DNA from: Telmatospirillum sp. J64-1 | Lineage (GTDB): Bacteria; Pseudomonadota; Alphaproteobacteria; Rhodospirillales; Magnetospirillaceae | Assembly (NCBI RefSeq): GCF_006980715.1 | Contig: NZ_SBHN01000019.1 | Location: 50,496 to 114,495, forward strand | Direction of reading: 5' to 3' | DNA length: 64,000 nucleotides | In this document: one piece after another, positions 37,843 through 47,762 of the stretch | How positions within the stretch are numbered: position 1 is the first letter of the stretch | Layout of the letters: every line of letters starts with the position of its first letter | Program-made: the position numbers and the translations under genes | The notes under the pieces: generated by a model | Told to the model about the DNA's origin: nothing | What the model saw: the letters and a program-made list of their open reading frames with translations, nothing else | Databases searched by the model: none

Positions 37843-39318
37843 TCAGCCCTCCACACCGGCCGGGCGGGCGGTGAAGCCGGCGGCCTGCTCCATCACATCG
37901 GCCACCTTCAGGACCGTTTCCTCGTCGAAGGGACGGCCGATGAGCTGCAGGCCCAGCGGCAGGCCCTCGGCATTCAGCCCGGCGGGCAGCGAAAGGCCCG
38001 GCAGGCCGGCCAGCGAGGTCGGCACGGTGAAGACATCGTTGAGATACATGGTGATGGGGTCGTCCATCTTTTCGCCCATGCCGAAGGCCGCCGAAGGCGC
38101 GGTGGGGGTGAGGATCACGTCCACCGTCTCATAGGCCTTGCGGAAGTCCTCGGCGATCAGCGCGCGGACCTTCTGGGCCTTGGCGTAATAGGCGTCGTAA
38201 TAGCCCGCCGACAGCACATAGGTGCCGATCATGATGCGGCGCTTGACCTCGGAGCCGAAGCCTTCGGCGCGGGTCTTGGCATACATCTCGTCCAGGCTCT
38301 TGCCGTCGACGCGCAGGCCGAAGCGCACGCCGTCATAGCGCGCCAGGTTCGACGAGGCTTCCGCCGGGGCGACGATGTAATAGGTCGCCAGGGCGTATTT
38401 GGTATGCGGCAGGCTGATCTCGACCGGCTCGGCACCGGCGGCTTTCAGCCATTCGATGCCCTGCTCCCAGACCTTGGCGATCTCGTCCGACAGGCCCTCG
38501 GGGCGGTATTCCTTCGGAATGCCCACCTTCAGGCCGCGGATGTCGCCGGTCAGCGCCGCCTCGAAATCCGGCACCGCCATGGGGGCCGAGGTCGAATCCT
38601 TGGGGTCGTGCCCGGCCATGGCGCCCAGCATGATCGCCGCGTCGCGCACGGTGCGGGTCATCGGCCCGGCCTGATCGAGCGAAGAGGCGAAGGCCACCGT
38701 GCCCCAGCGCGAGCAGCGGCCATAGGTCGGCTTGATGCCGACGATGCCGCAGAAGGCGGCGGGCTGGCGGATCGAACCGCCGGTATCGGTGCCGGTGGCG
38801 CCCAGCGCGATGCGCGCGGCCACGGCGGCGGCGGAGCCGCCCGAGGAGCCGCCGGGCACCAGCGGGCTGTCGTCGCCCCGGCGCTTCCACGGATTGGTGA
38901 CGCCGCCGAAATGGCTGGTCATGTTGGACGAGCCCATGGCGAATTCGTCCAGATTGGTCTTGCCCAGGCTGACCGCGCCCGCCTTCAGCAGATTGTCCGA
39001 GACGGTGGATTCATAGGGCGGGGTGAAGTCATGCAGGATCTTCGAGGCCGCCGTGGTGCGCACCCCCTTGGTGCAGAACAGATCCTTGATCGCCACCGGC
39101 AGGCCTTCCATGGCGCCGGCTTCGCCCTTGCGGCGGCGCTCGTCGGAAGCCTTGGCCTGTTCCAGCGCCAGGTCCGGCGTCTCGGTGATATAGGCGTTCA
39201 GGCCGCGCGCGGCTTCCATCGCCTTGACATGGGCCTCGGTCAGTTCGACCGAGGTGAATTCGCCCTTGGCCAGCCCGTCGCGGGCCTGGGCCATGGTCAG
39301 ATCGGTAAGCCGGGTCAT
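37843..39318 (-). CDS. gatA: Asp-tRNA(Asn)/Glu-tRNA(Gln) amidotransferase subunit A
   Basis: 491 residues. The amidase-signature triad is visible: Lys in [11 protein letters not shown], the cis-Ser in [13 protein letters not shown] and the nucleophile Ser in [12 protein letters not shown]. GatA hydrolyses glutamine and passes ammonia to GatB. The start overlaps the gatC stop by one base. Confidence 0.97.
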   Translation of the reverse strand: MTRLTDLTMAQARDGLAKGEFTSVELTEAHVKAMEAARGLNAYITETPDLALEQAKASDERRRKGEAGAMEGLPVAIKDLFCTKGVRTTAASKILHDFTPPYESTVSDNLLKAGAVSLGKTNLDEFAMGSSNMTSHFGGVTNPWKRRGDDSPLVPGGSSGGSAAAVAARIALGATGTDTGGSIRQPAAFCGIVGIKPTYGRCSRWGTVAFASSLDQAGPMTRTVRDAAIMLGAMAGHDPKDSTSAPMAVPDFEAALTGDIRGLKVGIPKEYRPEGLSDEIAKVWEQGIEWLKAAGAEPVEISLPHTKYALATYYIVAPAEASSNLARYDGVRFGLRVDGKSLDEMYAKTRAEGFGSEVKRRIMIGTYVLSAGYYDAYYAKAQKVRALIAEDFRKAYETVDVILTPTAPSAAFGMGEKMDDPITMYLNDVFTVPTSLAGLPGLSLPAGLNAEGLPLGLQLIGRPFDEETVLKVADVMEQAAGFTARPAGVEG

Positions 39319-39605
39319 TATTCCACCACCTTCGGCACACAGAAGAAGCCGTCATCGGCATCGGGTGCATTGGCAAGGACGCCGTCGCGGCAATTGCCGT
39401 CCGACACGACATCCTGGCGCCGGGGCAGCGTCATCTCGGCGACGCTGGTCATGGGCGCAACGCCGTCGGTATTCACCTCGGACAATTGCTCGACGAAATC
39501 GACGATGCGCGACAATTCACCGGCCAGATGGTCCAGTTCCTCGTCCGGGACTTCGATGCGCGCCAGGTTCGCGATGGTCCTGACGGTGGCTTTGTCCAGC
39601 GACAT
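39318..39605 (-). CDS. gatC: Asp-tRNA(Asn)/Glu-tRNA(Gln) amidotransferase subunit C
   Basis: 95 residues with the GatC pattern: [19 protein letters not shown], then [19 protein letters not shown], and [13 protein letters not shown], with the C-terminal [12 protein letters not shown]. GatC wraps around GatA and stabilises the complex. First gene of the gatCAB operon, divergent from ruvX by 51 bp. Confidence 0.96.
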   Translation of the reverse strand: MSLDKATVRTIANLARIEVPDEELDHLAGELSRIVDFVEQLSEVNTDGVAPMTSVAEMTLPRRQDVVSDGNCRDGVLANAPDADDGFFCVPKVVE

Positions 39606-39656
39606 GGGATAAGTGTCTCCAGCTACGGGACAAGAAAACTTGTCTTTTCTTAGGAA

Positions 39657-40145
39657 ATGCGGCGGAAGGTATCACCCGGCATGTTGGTCCGCAACCCTGG
39701 CGAACTCAAGCAACTCCTTCGTTCCGGCCAGCGCCTGATGGGGCTGGACCTGGGAACGAAGACCATCGGCATGGCCCTGTCCGACGTCATGCTGACCATC
39801 GCGACGCCCTTCGACACCATCAAGCGCACCAAATTCACCAAGGATGCCCAGGCCTTGCTGGCCGTCATCGACAAGCACGACGTCGGCGGGCTGGTGCTGG
39901 GCATGCCGATCAGCATGGATGGAACGGAAGGTCCGCGCTGCCAATCCACCCGCCAATTCGCGACCAATCTGCTGGAATTGCGCGATATTCCCATCGCGCT
40001 TTGGGACGAACGCCTGTCCACCGCCGCCGTCACCCGCACGCTGCTGGAGGCCGACGCCTCGCGCAAGCGCCGGGCCGAGGTGGTGGACAAGATGGCCGCC
40101 GCCTATATCCTGCAGGGCGCGCTGGATTCCATCGCCTGGGCGTGA
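39657..40145 (+). CDS. ruvX: Putative pre-16S rRNA nuclease/Holliday junction resolvase RuvX (YqgF)
   Basis: 162 residues from the ATG at 39657. An internal ATG at 39681 ([10 protein letters not shown]) is equally possible. The RNase H-like fold has the catalytic Asp in [17 protein letters not shown], then [13 protein letters not shown], the conserved [11 protein letters not shown] and the final Asp in [12 protein letters not shown]. YqgF proteins process the 16S rRNA 5' end. A 51-bp divergent region is shared with gatC. Confidence 0.93.
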   Translation: MRRKVSPGMLVRNPGELKQLLRSGQRLMGLDLGTKTIGMALSDVMLTIATPFDTIKRTKFTKDAQALLAVIDKHDVGGLVLGMPISMDGTEGPRCQSTRQFATNLLELRDIPIALWDERLSTAAVTRTLLEADASRKRRAEVVDKMAAAYILQGALDSIAWA

Positions 40146-40214
40146 AGTCCCCTTGCCAGAATTCCCGTTCTGCGCGAAAATTCTCACACCCTCCAGGGAC
40201 GGGGAGTTTCGATC

Positions 40215-40637
40215 ATGTGGGATATCATGCGAGACACAGCGAAGGCAGCCAAATCCCCCGACCGCAAGCTCTTCCAACGCGGCCAGTTGATCTTCAAGGA
40301 AGGCGACAGGGGCGATGCCGCCTATATGGTGGAATACGGCAAGGTCAACATCTTCAAGACCGTCTCCGGCCGCCGCATCCTGCTGGGCGAGGTCACGCCC
40401 TGGAACATCTTCGGCGAATTCGCCCTGCTCGATAACGAGCCCCGCATGGCCTCCGCCGAGGCCGCCGAGGAAACGGTCTGCTACGTCCTGCAGAAGCAGG
40501 TGATCGAAGACATGATGGCCGAAACGTCGGTCGGCCTCGCCAATCTGATCCAGACCTTGCTGCGCACCGCGCGCGCCAACGGCGAAGCCCTGGCCCAGGC
40601 CAGGGCCGAATTGCTCGAACGGTCGCGCCAAGGCTGA
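40215..40637 (+). CDS. Stand-alone cyclic nucleotide-binding domain protein
   Basis: 140 residues comprising one cNMP-binding beta-roll: LIFKEGDRGDAAYMVEYGKVNIF, then NIFGEFALLDNEPRMASAEA, the phosphate-binding cassette region. There is no DNA-binding helix-turn-helix and no catalytic domain, and a C-terminal helix (LANLIQTLLRTARANGEAL) may mediate dimerisation. The cassette Glu and Arg (GEFALL...PR) are retained, consistent with ligand binding. A role as a regulatory partner protein is inferred. A strong bidirectional terminator follows. Confidence 0.85.
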   Translation: MWDIMRDTAKAAKSPDRKLFQRGQLIFKEGDRGDAAYMVEYGKVNIFKTVSGRRILLGEVTPWNIFGEFALLDNEPRMASAEAAEETVCYVLQKQVIEDMMAETSVGLANLIQTLLRTARANGEALAQARAELLERSRQG

Positions 40638-40647
40638 CGAAGGGCAT

Positions 40648-40690
40648 AAAAAAACGCCGCCGTCCTTTGCAGGGCGGCGGCGTTTTTTTT
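40648..40690. terminator. Bidirectional terminator between the cNMP-binding and cytochrome c genes
   Basis: A run of A, a GC-rich stem ACGCCGCCG with its complement CGGCGGCGT, and a run of eight T. The structure is symmetric and suits both convergent genes. Confidence 0.92.
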
Positions 40691-40702
40691 CAGGCGATCG
40701 AC

Positions 40703-41077
40703 TTACTTCAGGGTGCTCAGGTAAGCGATCACGTCGGCGCGGTCCTCGGCCTTGGGCAGGCCGGGGAAGGCCATCTTGTTGCCGGGGATGAAATCCTTCG
40801 GCTTGGTCAGATAGGCGTCGAGGCTGGCTTCGTCCCAGGTCTTGCCCGAACCCGCCATGGCCGGCGAATACTTGAAATCTTCCAGGCTACCGGCGGCGCG
40901 GCCGACGACACCGGCCAGCGTCGGGCCGGTCGCCTTGCTCTTGCCGTCGACGGTGTGGCACGCGACGCAACGCTTGAAAACCTTCTCGCCCTTGGCGGCA
41001 TCACCGGCCGAAGCAGCCGTGCTGAAAGCGGCCACGCCAACAGCGGCAGCCAGAACAGCCATCCTGATTTTACGCAT
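40703..41077 (-). CDS. Class I c-type cytochrome, periplasmic
   Basis: 124 residues from the ATG at 41077, with GAGGA upstream. A signal peptide (MAVLAAAVGVAAFSTAASA) is followed by the haem-binding motif CVACH (VFKRCVACHTVDG), the region TGPTLAGVVGRAAG, and the axial Met in NKMAFPGLPKAEDRADVIAYL. It matches the small mitochondrial-like/c550 cytochromes of alphaproteobacteria, electron carriers to oxidases or reductases. Upstream in-frame codons to 41221 are not signal-like and are left out. Confidence 0.95.
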   Translation of the reverse strand: MRKIRMAVLAAAVGVAAFSTAASAGDAAKGEKVFKRCVACHTVDGKSKATGPTLAGVVGRAAGSLEDFKYSPAMAGSGKTWDEASLDAYLTKPKDFIPGNKMAFPGLPKAEDRADVIAYLSTLK

Positions 41078-41250
41078 CTGAGTCCTCGAGGAGGGAGATA
41101 TACAAAAGGTTCTATATCCTACCCCCCAATGGACGAAATTTTCAAGCCGCACTTCAAGGTCATTGCCCTCCCTTTCCTTCCGGCCCATGCTCTTCGCCTC
41201 ACTCCACCCTCTTGTTCCCACCGCCTGACTGGTCTACCCCTTCCGCTATC

Positions 41251-42171
41251 ATGATCGAGGTTCTCGGCGCCCTTTTCCCCGTCTTCGTTCTCATCCTCGC
41301 AGGCTGGGCCATCCGCCGGTGGCAATTCGTCCCCGATTCCTTCTGGCCCCCCGCCGAGAAGATGACCTATTACGTCTTCTTTCCCGGCCTGCTGACGACC
41401 AATCTCGCCAATGCCGACATGTCCGGGCTGCCGGTCCTGGAACTGGCCGTCATCCTGGCCGGAGGGACGGTTCTGGCCGCCCTCTCCATGATCGCCCTGC
41501 GCCGCGTCATCCCCGTCCCGGGCCCGTCCTTCACCTCGATGATGCAAGGCACCGTGCGCCCCAACACCTATGTCGGGCTGGCCGCCGCCGCCGGGGTCTA
41601 TGGCCCGGCAGGGGTGACGCTGACGGCGCTGGGCATCGCCGCCGTCGTGCCGCTGGTCAACCTCATTGCCGTGCTGGTCCATCTGCGCTGGGTACCTGCG
41701 CAGGCGAGTGGGGGCCGGGCCCTGGTCCTGTCGGTGATCAAGAATCCCCTGATCCTGTCCTGCCTGGTGGGCATCGCCCTGAACGTGGCCGGGATCCGGC
41801 TGCCCGGCCCGGTCAATTCCCTGCTCTCCGTGCTGGGCAGCGCCGCCCTGCCGCTGGGGCTGCTGGCCGTGGGGGCGGGACTGGACATCCGGGCGCTGCG
41901 CGGCAGTTCGGCGGCCATCCTGTCCACCAGCGCCATCAAGCTGCTGGCCCTGCCGCTGGTGGTCGGGCTGGCCTGCTGGAGCATCGGCGTGGATGCCGTC
42001 AGCCTGGGCGCCGCCGTGCTCTATGCCGCGCTGCCCTGCTCGTCCTCAGCCTATGTTCTGTCGCGCCAGATGGGTGGCGACGCGCCCTTGATGGCCGGAA
42101 TCATCACCGCCACCCATCTGCTGGCGGCTTTCACCCTTCCCCTTGTCCTGATCGTGGTGGCTATGACATGA
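41251..42171 (+). CDS. AEC family (auxin efflux carrier-like) transporter
   Basis: 306 residues from the ATG at 41251, ten predicted membrane helices in two five-helix halves. The AEC pattern is present: VLGALFPVFVLILAGWAIRRW, YYVFFPGLLTTNLANADM, QGTVRPNTYVGLAAAAGVYG and the second-half NPLILSCLVGIALNVAGI. Substrates of bacterial members include dicarboxylates such as malate. The specific substrate is unknown. It overlaps the CoA-transferase gene by four bases (ATGA). Confidence 0.9.
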   Translation: MIEVLGALFPVFVLILAGWAIRRWQFVPDSFWPPAEKMTYYVFFPGLLTTNLANADMSGLPVLELAVILAGGTVLAALSMIALRRVIPVPGPSFTSMMQGTVRPNTYVGLAAAAGVYGPAGVTLTALGIAAVVPLVNLIAVLVHLRWVPAQASGGRALVLSVIKNPLILSCLVGIALNVAGIRLPGPVNSLLSVLGSAALPLGLLAVGAGLDIRALRGSSAAILSTSAIKLLALPLVVGLACWSIGVDAVSLGAAVLYAALPCSSSAYVLSRQMGGDAPLMAGIITATHLLAAFTLPLVLIVVAMT

Positions 42172-43382
42172 CCGGAGCATTAGAGGGTATCCGCATTCTC
42201 GACCTTACCCGCGTCCTGGCGGGACCGACCTGCACGCAGGTGCTGGGCGACCTGGGGGCCGACGTCATCAAGGTGGAACGGCCCGGCGCCGGGGACGATA
42301 CCCGCAAATGGGGGCCACCCTTCCTGAAGGACCGCGAGGGCAAGGACACCAAGGAAAGCGCCTATTACCTGTCGGCCAACCGCAACAAGCGCTCGGTCGC
42401 CATCGACATCACCACGCCGGAAGGCCAGGACCTGATCCTGCGTCTGCTGGAAGGCTGCGACGTGCTGGTCGAGAATTACAAGCTGGGCAACCTGGCCCGC
42501 TACGGCCTGGGTTTCGAGCAGTTGCACGCGCGCTTCCCGCGCCTGGTCTATTGCTCGATCACCGGCTTCGGCCAGACCGGCCCCTATGCGCCGCGCGCCG
42601 GATACGATTTCCTCGCCCAGGGCATGGGCGGCATGATGAGCCTGACCGGCGATCCCGAGGGCGAGCCGGTCAAGGCCGGCATCGGCAATGCCGATCTGCT
42701 GACGGGCATGTATGCCTGCGTCTCTATCCTGGCCGCCCTGCGCCACCGCGACCGGACCGGCCAGGGCCAGCATATCGACTGCGCCCTGCTGGATTCCCAG
42801 GTCGCCTGGATGACCTACGAGGCCGAGAACTACCTGATCTCGGGCGAGGAGCCCAAGCGGCGCGGCAACGCCCATCCCAATATCGTGCCCTACGAGGTCT
42901 TTCCCGCCGCCGACGGCTTCCTGATCCTGGCGGTGGGCAACGACTCGCAATACCAGAAATTCTGCGCCTTCGCCGGACGCCCCGACCTTGCGGAGGACGA
43001 ACGCTATGCCACCAACACGGCGCGCGTGAAGAACCGCGCCACCCTGATCCCGGAACTGCGCAGCGTCATCGCCCGCCATCCCCGCCGGCATTGGCTCGAC
43101 GGGCTGGAGAAGCTGGGCGTGCCCGCCGGTCCGGTGAACACCCTGCCGGAAGCCTTCGAGAATCCCCAGGTCAAAGCGCGCGGCATGCGCATCGAAATGC
43201 CCCATGCCTTGACCGACAAACCGGTCCCGCTGGTCGCCAGCCCCATCAAAATGTCCGCCACCCCGCCCGGCTACCGCCATGCTCCGCCTTATCTGGGCCA
43301 GCATACCGAGGAAATCCTGTCCGATCTCCTGGGCCTGTCGGCCGAGGAGATCGCAAGACTGCGGGAAAAGGGCGTGGTGTGA
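42168..43382 (+). CDS. Class III CoA-transferase (CaiB/BaiF/Frc family)
   Basis: 404 residues. N-terminal ALEGIRILDLTRVLAGPTC with LGDLGADVIKVERPGAGDD, the NRNKRSVAID region, and the catalytic Asp in GNADLLTGMYACVSI are diagnostic. GQHIDCALLDSQVAWMT and GVPAGPVNTLPEAFENPQVKA follow. It transfers CoA between carboxylic acids via an aspartyl-CoA thioester. It is coupled to an AEC transporter, so uptake and activation of the same organic acid is plausible (inference). Confidence 0.93.
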   Translation: MTGALEGIRILDLTRVLAGPTCTQVLGDLGADVIKVERPGAGDDTRKWGPPFLKDREGKDTKESAYYLSANRNKRSVAIDITTPEGQDLILRLLEGCDVLVENYKLGNLARYGLGFEQLHARFPRLVYCSITGFGQTGPYAPRAGYDFLAQGMGGMMSLTGDPEGEPVKAGIGNADLLTGMYACVSILAALRHRDRTGQGQHIDCALLDSQVAWMTYEAENYLISGEEPKRRGNAHPNIVPYEVFPAADGFLILAVGNDSQYQKFCAFAGRPDLAEDERYATNTARVKNRATLIPELRSVIARHPRRHWLDGLEKLGVPAGPVNTLPEAFENPQVKARGMRIEMPHALTDKPVPLVASPIKMSATPPGYRHAPPYLGQHTEEILSDLLGLSAEEIARLREKGVV

Positions 43383-43458
43383 GGGGCCCGTCCGTTCCCT
43401 GCAGAGGCGGAAAACGCGTACCATTCCCTCCCCCTCTGCCATGGTTTATGCTCGGCCC

Positions 43459-44424
43459 ATGATTACAAATATCGTAACCGCCACTCCCGAGGCCATCGCG
43501 CGGGCCGGGCAACTGATCGGCGAAGGCCGGCTCGTGGCCTTTCCGACGGAAACCGTCTACGGCCTGGGCGGCGATGCCACCTCGGATAGCGCCGTCGCCG
43601 CCATCTTCGCCGCCAAGGGCCGACCCAGCTTCAATCCGCTGATCGTCCATCTGCCCGATATTCATGCGGCGGAAAGCCTGGTCCTGGTCGATGAGCGGGC
43701 ACGGCAGGTGGCCGATCACTTCTGGCCCGGCCCGCTGACCCTGGTGCTGCCGCGCCGCGCGGAGTCGCCGGTTTCCCTGCTGGTTACGGCGGGGCTGGAT
43801 TCGGTGGCGGTGCGCGCGCCGGACCATCCGCTGGCCCAATCCCTGCTGAAAGCCGCCGGCCGTCCCATCGCGGCGCCCAGCGCCAACCGCTCCGGCGCCG
43901 TCAGCCCCACCACGGCGGAACACGTCGCCGAGTCCCTGGGCGAGCGGGTGGATATGATCCTCGATGGCGGACCGTGCCGCGTCGGACTGGAATCCACCGT
44001 GCTGGACCTGACCGGCGCGACCCCGGCCATCCTGCGCCCCGGCGGCATCTCGCGGGAACGGATCGAGGCCCTGCTGGGGCCGGTAACGGTCAGCGGCGAG
44101 GCCGCAGACGCCCCCAAATCGCCCGGCCAGTTGCTCAGCCATTACGCACCCCGTGCCGCCGTGCGGCTGAATGCGCCGGAAGCCGGACCGGGCGAGGCAT
44201 TGCTGGGATTCGGCGAGGCGCCGCAGGCGACGCTCAATCTCAGCCCCGGCGGCGACCTGACCGAGGCGGCGGCGAACCTGTTCGCCATGCTGCGCGCCCT
44301 CGACCGCCCGGAATTCACCGGTATCGCCGTCATGCCCATCCCCGAGCGCGGCCTGGGCGAGGCGATCAACGACCGTCTGCGCCGTGCCGCCGCGCCGCGC
44401 CCAACGAGCGGAGCCACGCCATGA
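43459..44424 (+). CDS. L-threonylcarbamoyladenylate synthase (Sua5 type)
   Basis: 321 residues. The YrdC/TsaC domain (about 1-200) has GRLVAFPTETVYGLGGDAT, KGRPSFNPLIVHL, FWPGPLTLVLPR and APSANRSGAVSPT. A C-terminal Sua5 domain (about 225-315) with PGQLLSHYAPRAAVRL follows, so this is the longer Sua5 form rather than TsaC. It makes threonylcarbamoyl-AMP for the universal t6A tRNA modification. It overlaps the next gene by four bases. Confidence 0.95.
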   Translation: MITNIVTATPEAIARAGQLIGEGRLVAFPTETVYGLGGDATSDSAVAAIFAAKGRPSFNPLIVHLPDIHAAESLVLVDERARQVADHFWPGPLTLVLPRRAESPVSLLVTAGLDSVAVRAPDHPLAQSLLKAAGRPIAAPSANRSGAVSPTTAEHVAESLGERVDMILDGGPCRVGLESTVLDLTGATPAILRPGGISRERIEALLGPVTVSGEAADAPKSPGQLLSHYAPRAAVRLNAPEAGPGEALLGFGEAPQATLNLSPGGDLTEAAANLFAMLRALDRPEFTGIAVMPIPERGLGEAINDRLRRAAAPRPTSGATP

Positions 44425-45836
44425 CTCTTTCCGCCTCCCTGCTGGACCGTTTCACCGCCATCGTCGGGGCGGGCAACTGCCTGACCGAGGACAGCGACAC
44501 CAAAGCTTACTGCCTTGAAGAACGAGGCCTGTTCCGGGGCCGCACGCCGCTGGTCCTGCGCCCCGGCAGCACCGAGGAGGTGGCGGCGCTGGTCAAGCTT
44601 TGCGCCGCCGAGAGCATCGCCATCGTGCCCCAGGGCGGCAATACCGGGCTAGTCGGCGGCGGCATCCCCTACGAGACGGGCGACGAGGTGGTGATCTCGC
44701 TGCGCCGCATGAACCGTGTCCGGGCGGTGACCCCTCATGACTACACCATGATCGTGGAAGCGGGCTGTGTGCTGGCCGATATCCAGCGCGCCGCCGAAGA
44801 GGCCGACCGCTTCTTCCCCTTGAGCCTCGCCGCCGAAGGCTCCTGCACCATCGGCGGCAATCTCGGCACCAATGCCGGGGGCGTCAACGTGCTGCGCTAC
44901 GGCAATGCCCGAGACCTCGTGCTGGGACTGGAAGTGGTGCTGCCCGACGGTTCCGTCTGGAACGGGCTGAAAAGCCTGCGCAAGGACAATACCGGCTACG
45001 ACCTGCGCCACCTCTTCATCGGCTCGGAAGGCACCTTGGGCATCATCACGGCGGCGGTGCTGAAGCTGTTTCCCCGGCCCCGCGACGTCCAGACCGCCCT
45101 GGTCGCGGTAGAGGAACTAGACCATGTCCTGCCCCTGCTGAGCCTGGCGCGCGAGGCCAGCGGCGATGCCGTCACCGCTTTCGAACTGCTGCCCCGGATC
45201 GGGCTTGAAATGACCGTGGCCCATATGCCCGGTGCCGCCGATCCCTTCGACGGCCCCCATCCCTGGTATGTGCTGATCGAGCTTTCGTCCTCGCGCACCG
45301 GCGGCGGCTTGCGCGAAGCGCTGGAAGACATGCTGGGCGGCGCCCTGGAGAACGGCACCGTCACCGATGCCGTCCTGGCCGAAAGCATTGATCAGCGCCA
45401 CGCCCTGTGGCGACTGCGCGAAGGCATGTCGGAAGCGCAGAAATACGAAGGCGGCAGCATCAAGCACGACGTCTCGGTGCCGGTCTCCTCGGTGCCCGAT
45501 TTCATCAAGCAGGCCTCTGCTGCCGCGACCGAACGTCTGCCCGGCATCCGTGTCGTCGCCTTCGGCCATGTCGGCGACGGCAACATCCATTTCAACCTCA
45601 GCCAGCCGCCGGGCATGGACAAGGCCGAATACCTGGCCCGCTGGGAAGAGTTCAACCGCATCGTCCACGATATCGTCGAAGAGCTGGGCGGCAGCTTTTC
45701 CGCCGAGCACGGCATCGGTCGCTTGAAGCGTGCGGAACTGGAACGTTATAAACCACAAGAGGCCTTGGGTCTTATGCGCAAGATCAAGGCCGCTATCGAC
45801 CCGGAGAATCGCATGAATCCGGGCAAGGTGCTTTAA
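44421..45836 (+). CDS. FAD-linked 2-hydroxyacid dehydrogenase (D-lactate/D-2-hydroxyglutarate type)
   Basis: 471 residues. A PCMH-type FAD domain (about 40-220) has IVPQGGNTGLVGGGIP, AAEGSCTIGGNLGTNAGGVNVLRYG and FIGSEGTLGIITAAVLKLFP. The C-terminal FAD-oxidase domain has HDVSVPVSSVPDFI, FGHVGDGNIHFNLSQP with metal/substrate His residues, and AEHGIGRLKR. This is the GlcD/D2HGDH/Dld group, oxidising a D-2-hydroxyacid to the keto acid. The exact substrate cannot be assigned. It is coupled to the Sua5 gene by an ATGA overlap. Confidence 0.92.
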   Translation: MTLSASLLDRFTAIVGAGNCLTEDSDTKAYCLEERGLFRGRTPLVLRPGSTEEVAALVKLCAAESIAIVPQGGNTGLVGGGIPYETGDEVVISLRRMNRVRAVTPHDYTMIVEAGCVLADIQRAAEEADRFFPLSLAAEGSCTIGGNLGTNAGGVNVLRYGNARDLVLGLEVVLPDGSVWNGLKSLRKDNTGYDLRHLFIGSEGTLGIITAAVLKLFPRPRDVQTALVAVEELDHVLPLLSLAREASGDAVTAFELLPRIGLEMTVAHMPGAADPFDGPHPWYVLIELSSSRTGGGLREALEDMLGGALENGTVTDAVLAESIDQRHALWRLREGMSEAQKYEGGSIKHDVSVPVSSVPDFIKQASAAATERLPGIRVVAFGHVGDGNIHFNLSQPPGMDKAEYLARWEEFNRIVHDIVEELGGSFSAEHGIGRLKRAELERYKPQEALGLMRKIKAAIDPENRMNPGKVL

Positions 45837-45889
45837 GTCTCGAAACACCAAACGTCCAAGCAACAGGCCGCACAGGCCCCGAGGGAAAA

Positions 45890-47650
45890 ATGCCCGATTA
45901 CACAGCCCCCCTTCGCGACATGGCCTTCGCCATTACCGAACTTTCCGGCCTGGACGAGATCGCCGCCCTGCCCGGCTATGAAGACGCCAGCCCCGATCTG
46001 GTGACGGCGGTACTGGAAGAAGCGGGCAAGCTGGGCGCGGAGGTTCTGGCGCCGCTGAACGTGGTCGGCGACCGCACCGGCTGCAGGCTGGAAAACGGCG
46101 TGGTCAAGACACCCGACGGCTTCGCCGAGGCCTATGCCCGCTTCGTCGAGGGCGGCTGGAACGCGGTTCCCTTCGAGCCCGAGCATGGCGGCCAAGGCCT
46201 GCCCTGGCTGGTTGCGACCGCCGTGGCCGAGATCTGGCATTCCGCCAATATGTCCTTCGGCCTCTGCCCCCTCCTGACCCAAGGGGCCGTCGAGGCGCTG
46301 ACCCGGCATGGCAGCGAGGAGCTGAAGGCCCTCTATCTGGACAAGCTGGTCTCGGGCGAATGGACCGGCACCATGAACCTGACCGAACCCCAGGCCGGGA
46401 CGGATCTGGCGGCCATCCGCACCAAGGCGGTGCCGGACGGGGAAAGGTGGCGCCTGTCGGGCCAGAAGATCTTCATCACCTATGGCGACCACGACATGGC
46501 CGAGAACATCGTCCATCTGGTCCTGGCCCGCACGCCCGACGCGCCGCCCGGGGTGAAGGGCATCTCGCTCTTCGTGGTGCCGAAATTCCTGGTCAATACC
46601 GACGGCTCGCTGGGCATGCGCAATGATGCCCGCTGCATCGCGCTGGAGCACAAGCTGGGCATCCATGGCAGCCCCACCGCCGTCATGGCCTATGGCGAGA
46701 ACGAAGGCGCCATCGGCTTCCTGGTCGGCGAGGAGAATCGCGGCCTGGAATACATGTTCACCATGATGAACAACGCCCGCCTCAATGTCGGGCTGCAAGG
46801 CGTCTCCATCGCCGAGCGCGCCTATCAGGCCGCCCGCGACTATGCCAAGGAACGCGTCCAGGGCCGGGGCCTGACCATCGTGCATCACGCCGATGTCCGC
46901 CGCATGCTGATGAGCATGAAGGCTCAGACCGAAGCCGCGCGCGCCCTGACCTATTACGCCGCCGCCGCCATCGACCGCGCCAAGAGTCATCCCGAACCCG
47001 AAGCGCGTGCCCTGTGGCAGGCCACCGCCGATCTGCTGATCCCGGTGGTCAAGGCATGGTCCACCGATATCGGCATCGACGTCGCCTCGACCGGCATCCA
47101 GGTCCATGGCGGCATGGGCTATATCGAGGAAACCGGCGTGGCCCAATATCTGCGCGATGCCCGCATCACCGCCATCTACGAAGGCACCAACGGCATCCAG
47201 GCGGCCGACCTGGTGGGCCGCAAGCTGCTGCGCGACCAGGGAAGGACCGCCCGCCGTCTGCTGACGGAAATGCGCGGGACGGCCACCGCCCTGGCCGGAA
47301 AGGACGGCGACCTGGCGGTGATCCGCGACGCCCTGTCGCAGGGGCTGGACGACTTGCAGCAGGCCACGGAATGGCTGCTCGCCCCCCATGACGACGATCC
47401 GGAAGCCGCCGCCGCCGGCGCCACGCCCTATCTGCGCCTGTGGGGCATCGTCACCGGCGGCTGGCTGATGGCCCGCGCGGCCCTGGCCGCCGAGAAGCAT
47501 CTGGCGGCAGGCGAGGATTCCTTCCTGCGCACCAAGATCGTCACCGCCCGTTTCTTCGCCGAACATCTGCTGCCCCAGACGGGCGGCCTGCTGGCCTCGG
47601 CGACGCAAGGGTCCGGCAGCATCATGGCCCTGCACGAAGACCAGTTCTAA
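45890..47650 (+). CDS. Acyl-CoA dehydrogenase, long (DmdC/FadE-like) form
   Basis: 586 residues, longer than the usual 380 because of an extra C-terminal domain. N-terminal DYTAPLRDMAFAITELSGL is typical of the 3-methylmercaptopropionyl-CoA dehydrogenase (DmdC)-like group. The FAD domain has MNLTEPQAGTDLAAIRTKA and SGQKIFITYGDHDM. The C-terminal half has VHGGMGYIEETGVAQYLRDARI and the catalytic Glu in AIYEGTNGIQAADL. The substrate is a CoA thioester. The DmdC activity itself is not demonstrated. A perfect-stem hairpin follows. Confidence 0.92.
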   Translation: MPDYTAPLRDMAFAITELSGLDEIAALPGYEDASPDLVTAVLEEAGKLGAEVLAPLNVVGDRTGCRLENGVVKTPDGFAEAYARFVEGGWNAVPFEPEHGGQGLPWLVATAVAEIWHSANMSFGLCPLLTQGAVEALTRHGSEELKALYLDKLVSGEWTGTMNLTEPQAGTDLAAIRTKAVPDGERWRLSGQKIFITYGDHDMAENIVHLVLARTPDAPPGVKGISLFVVPKFLVNTDGSLGMRNDARCIALEHKLGIHGSPTAVMAYGENEGAIGFLVGEENRGLEYMFTMMNNARLNVGLQGVSIAERAYQAARDYAKERVQGRGLTIVHHADVRRMLMSMKAQTEAARALTYYAAAAIDRAKSHPEPEARALWQATADLLIPVVKAWSTDIGIDVASTGIQVHGGMGYIEETGVAQYLRDARITAIYEGTNGIQAADLVGRKLLRDQGRTARRLLTEMRGTATALAGKDGDLAVIRDALSQGLDDLQQATEWLLAPHDDDPEAAAAGATPYLRLWGIVTGGWLMARAALAAEKHLAAGEDSFLRTKIVTARFFAEHLLPQTGGLLASATQGSGSIMALHEDQF

Positions 47651-47668
47651 AGGATTGGCCCAGACCTG

Positions 47669-47694
47669 GAAGACGGCCCTTTGCGGCCGTCTTC
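47669..47694 (+). terminator. Hairpin after the acyl-CoA dehydrogenase gene
   Basis: A 10-bp perfect stem (GAAGACGGCC and complement) with a 6-nt loop and no downstream T tract. Probably a terminator or transcript-stabilising structure that separates this gene from lptF. Confidence 0.6.
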
Positions 47695-47762
47695 CCATCC
47701 TGAAGGAAGGAAGTGTTACTTTCCCCTGTCCGGGGGGAAGGGCCGACACTATACTCCCGCCC

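Noticed and set aside
36173..38134. 653-residue plus-strand open frame over gatB
   Set aside because: Antisense shadow of GatB and the end of GatA. Composition is not protein-like.
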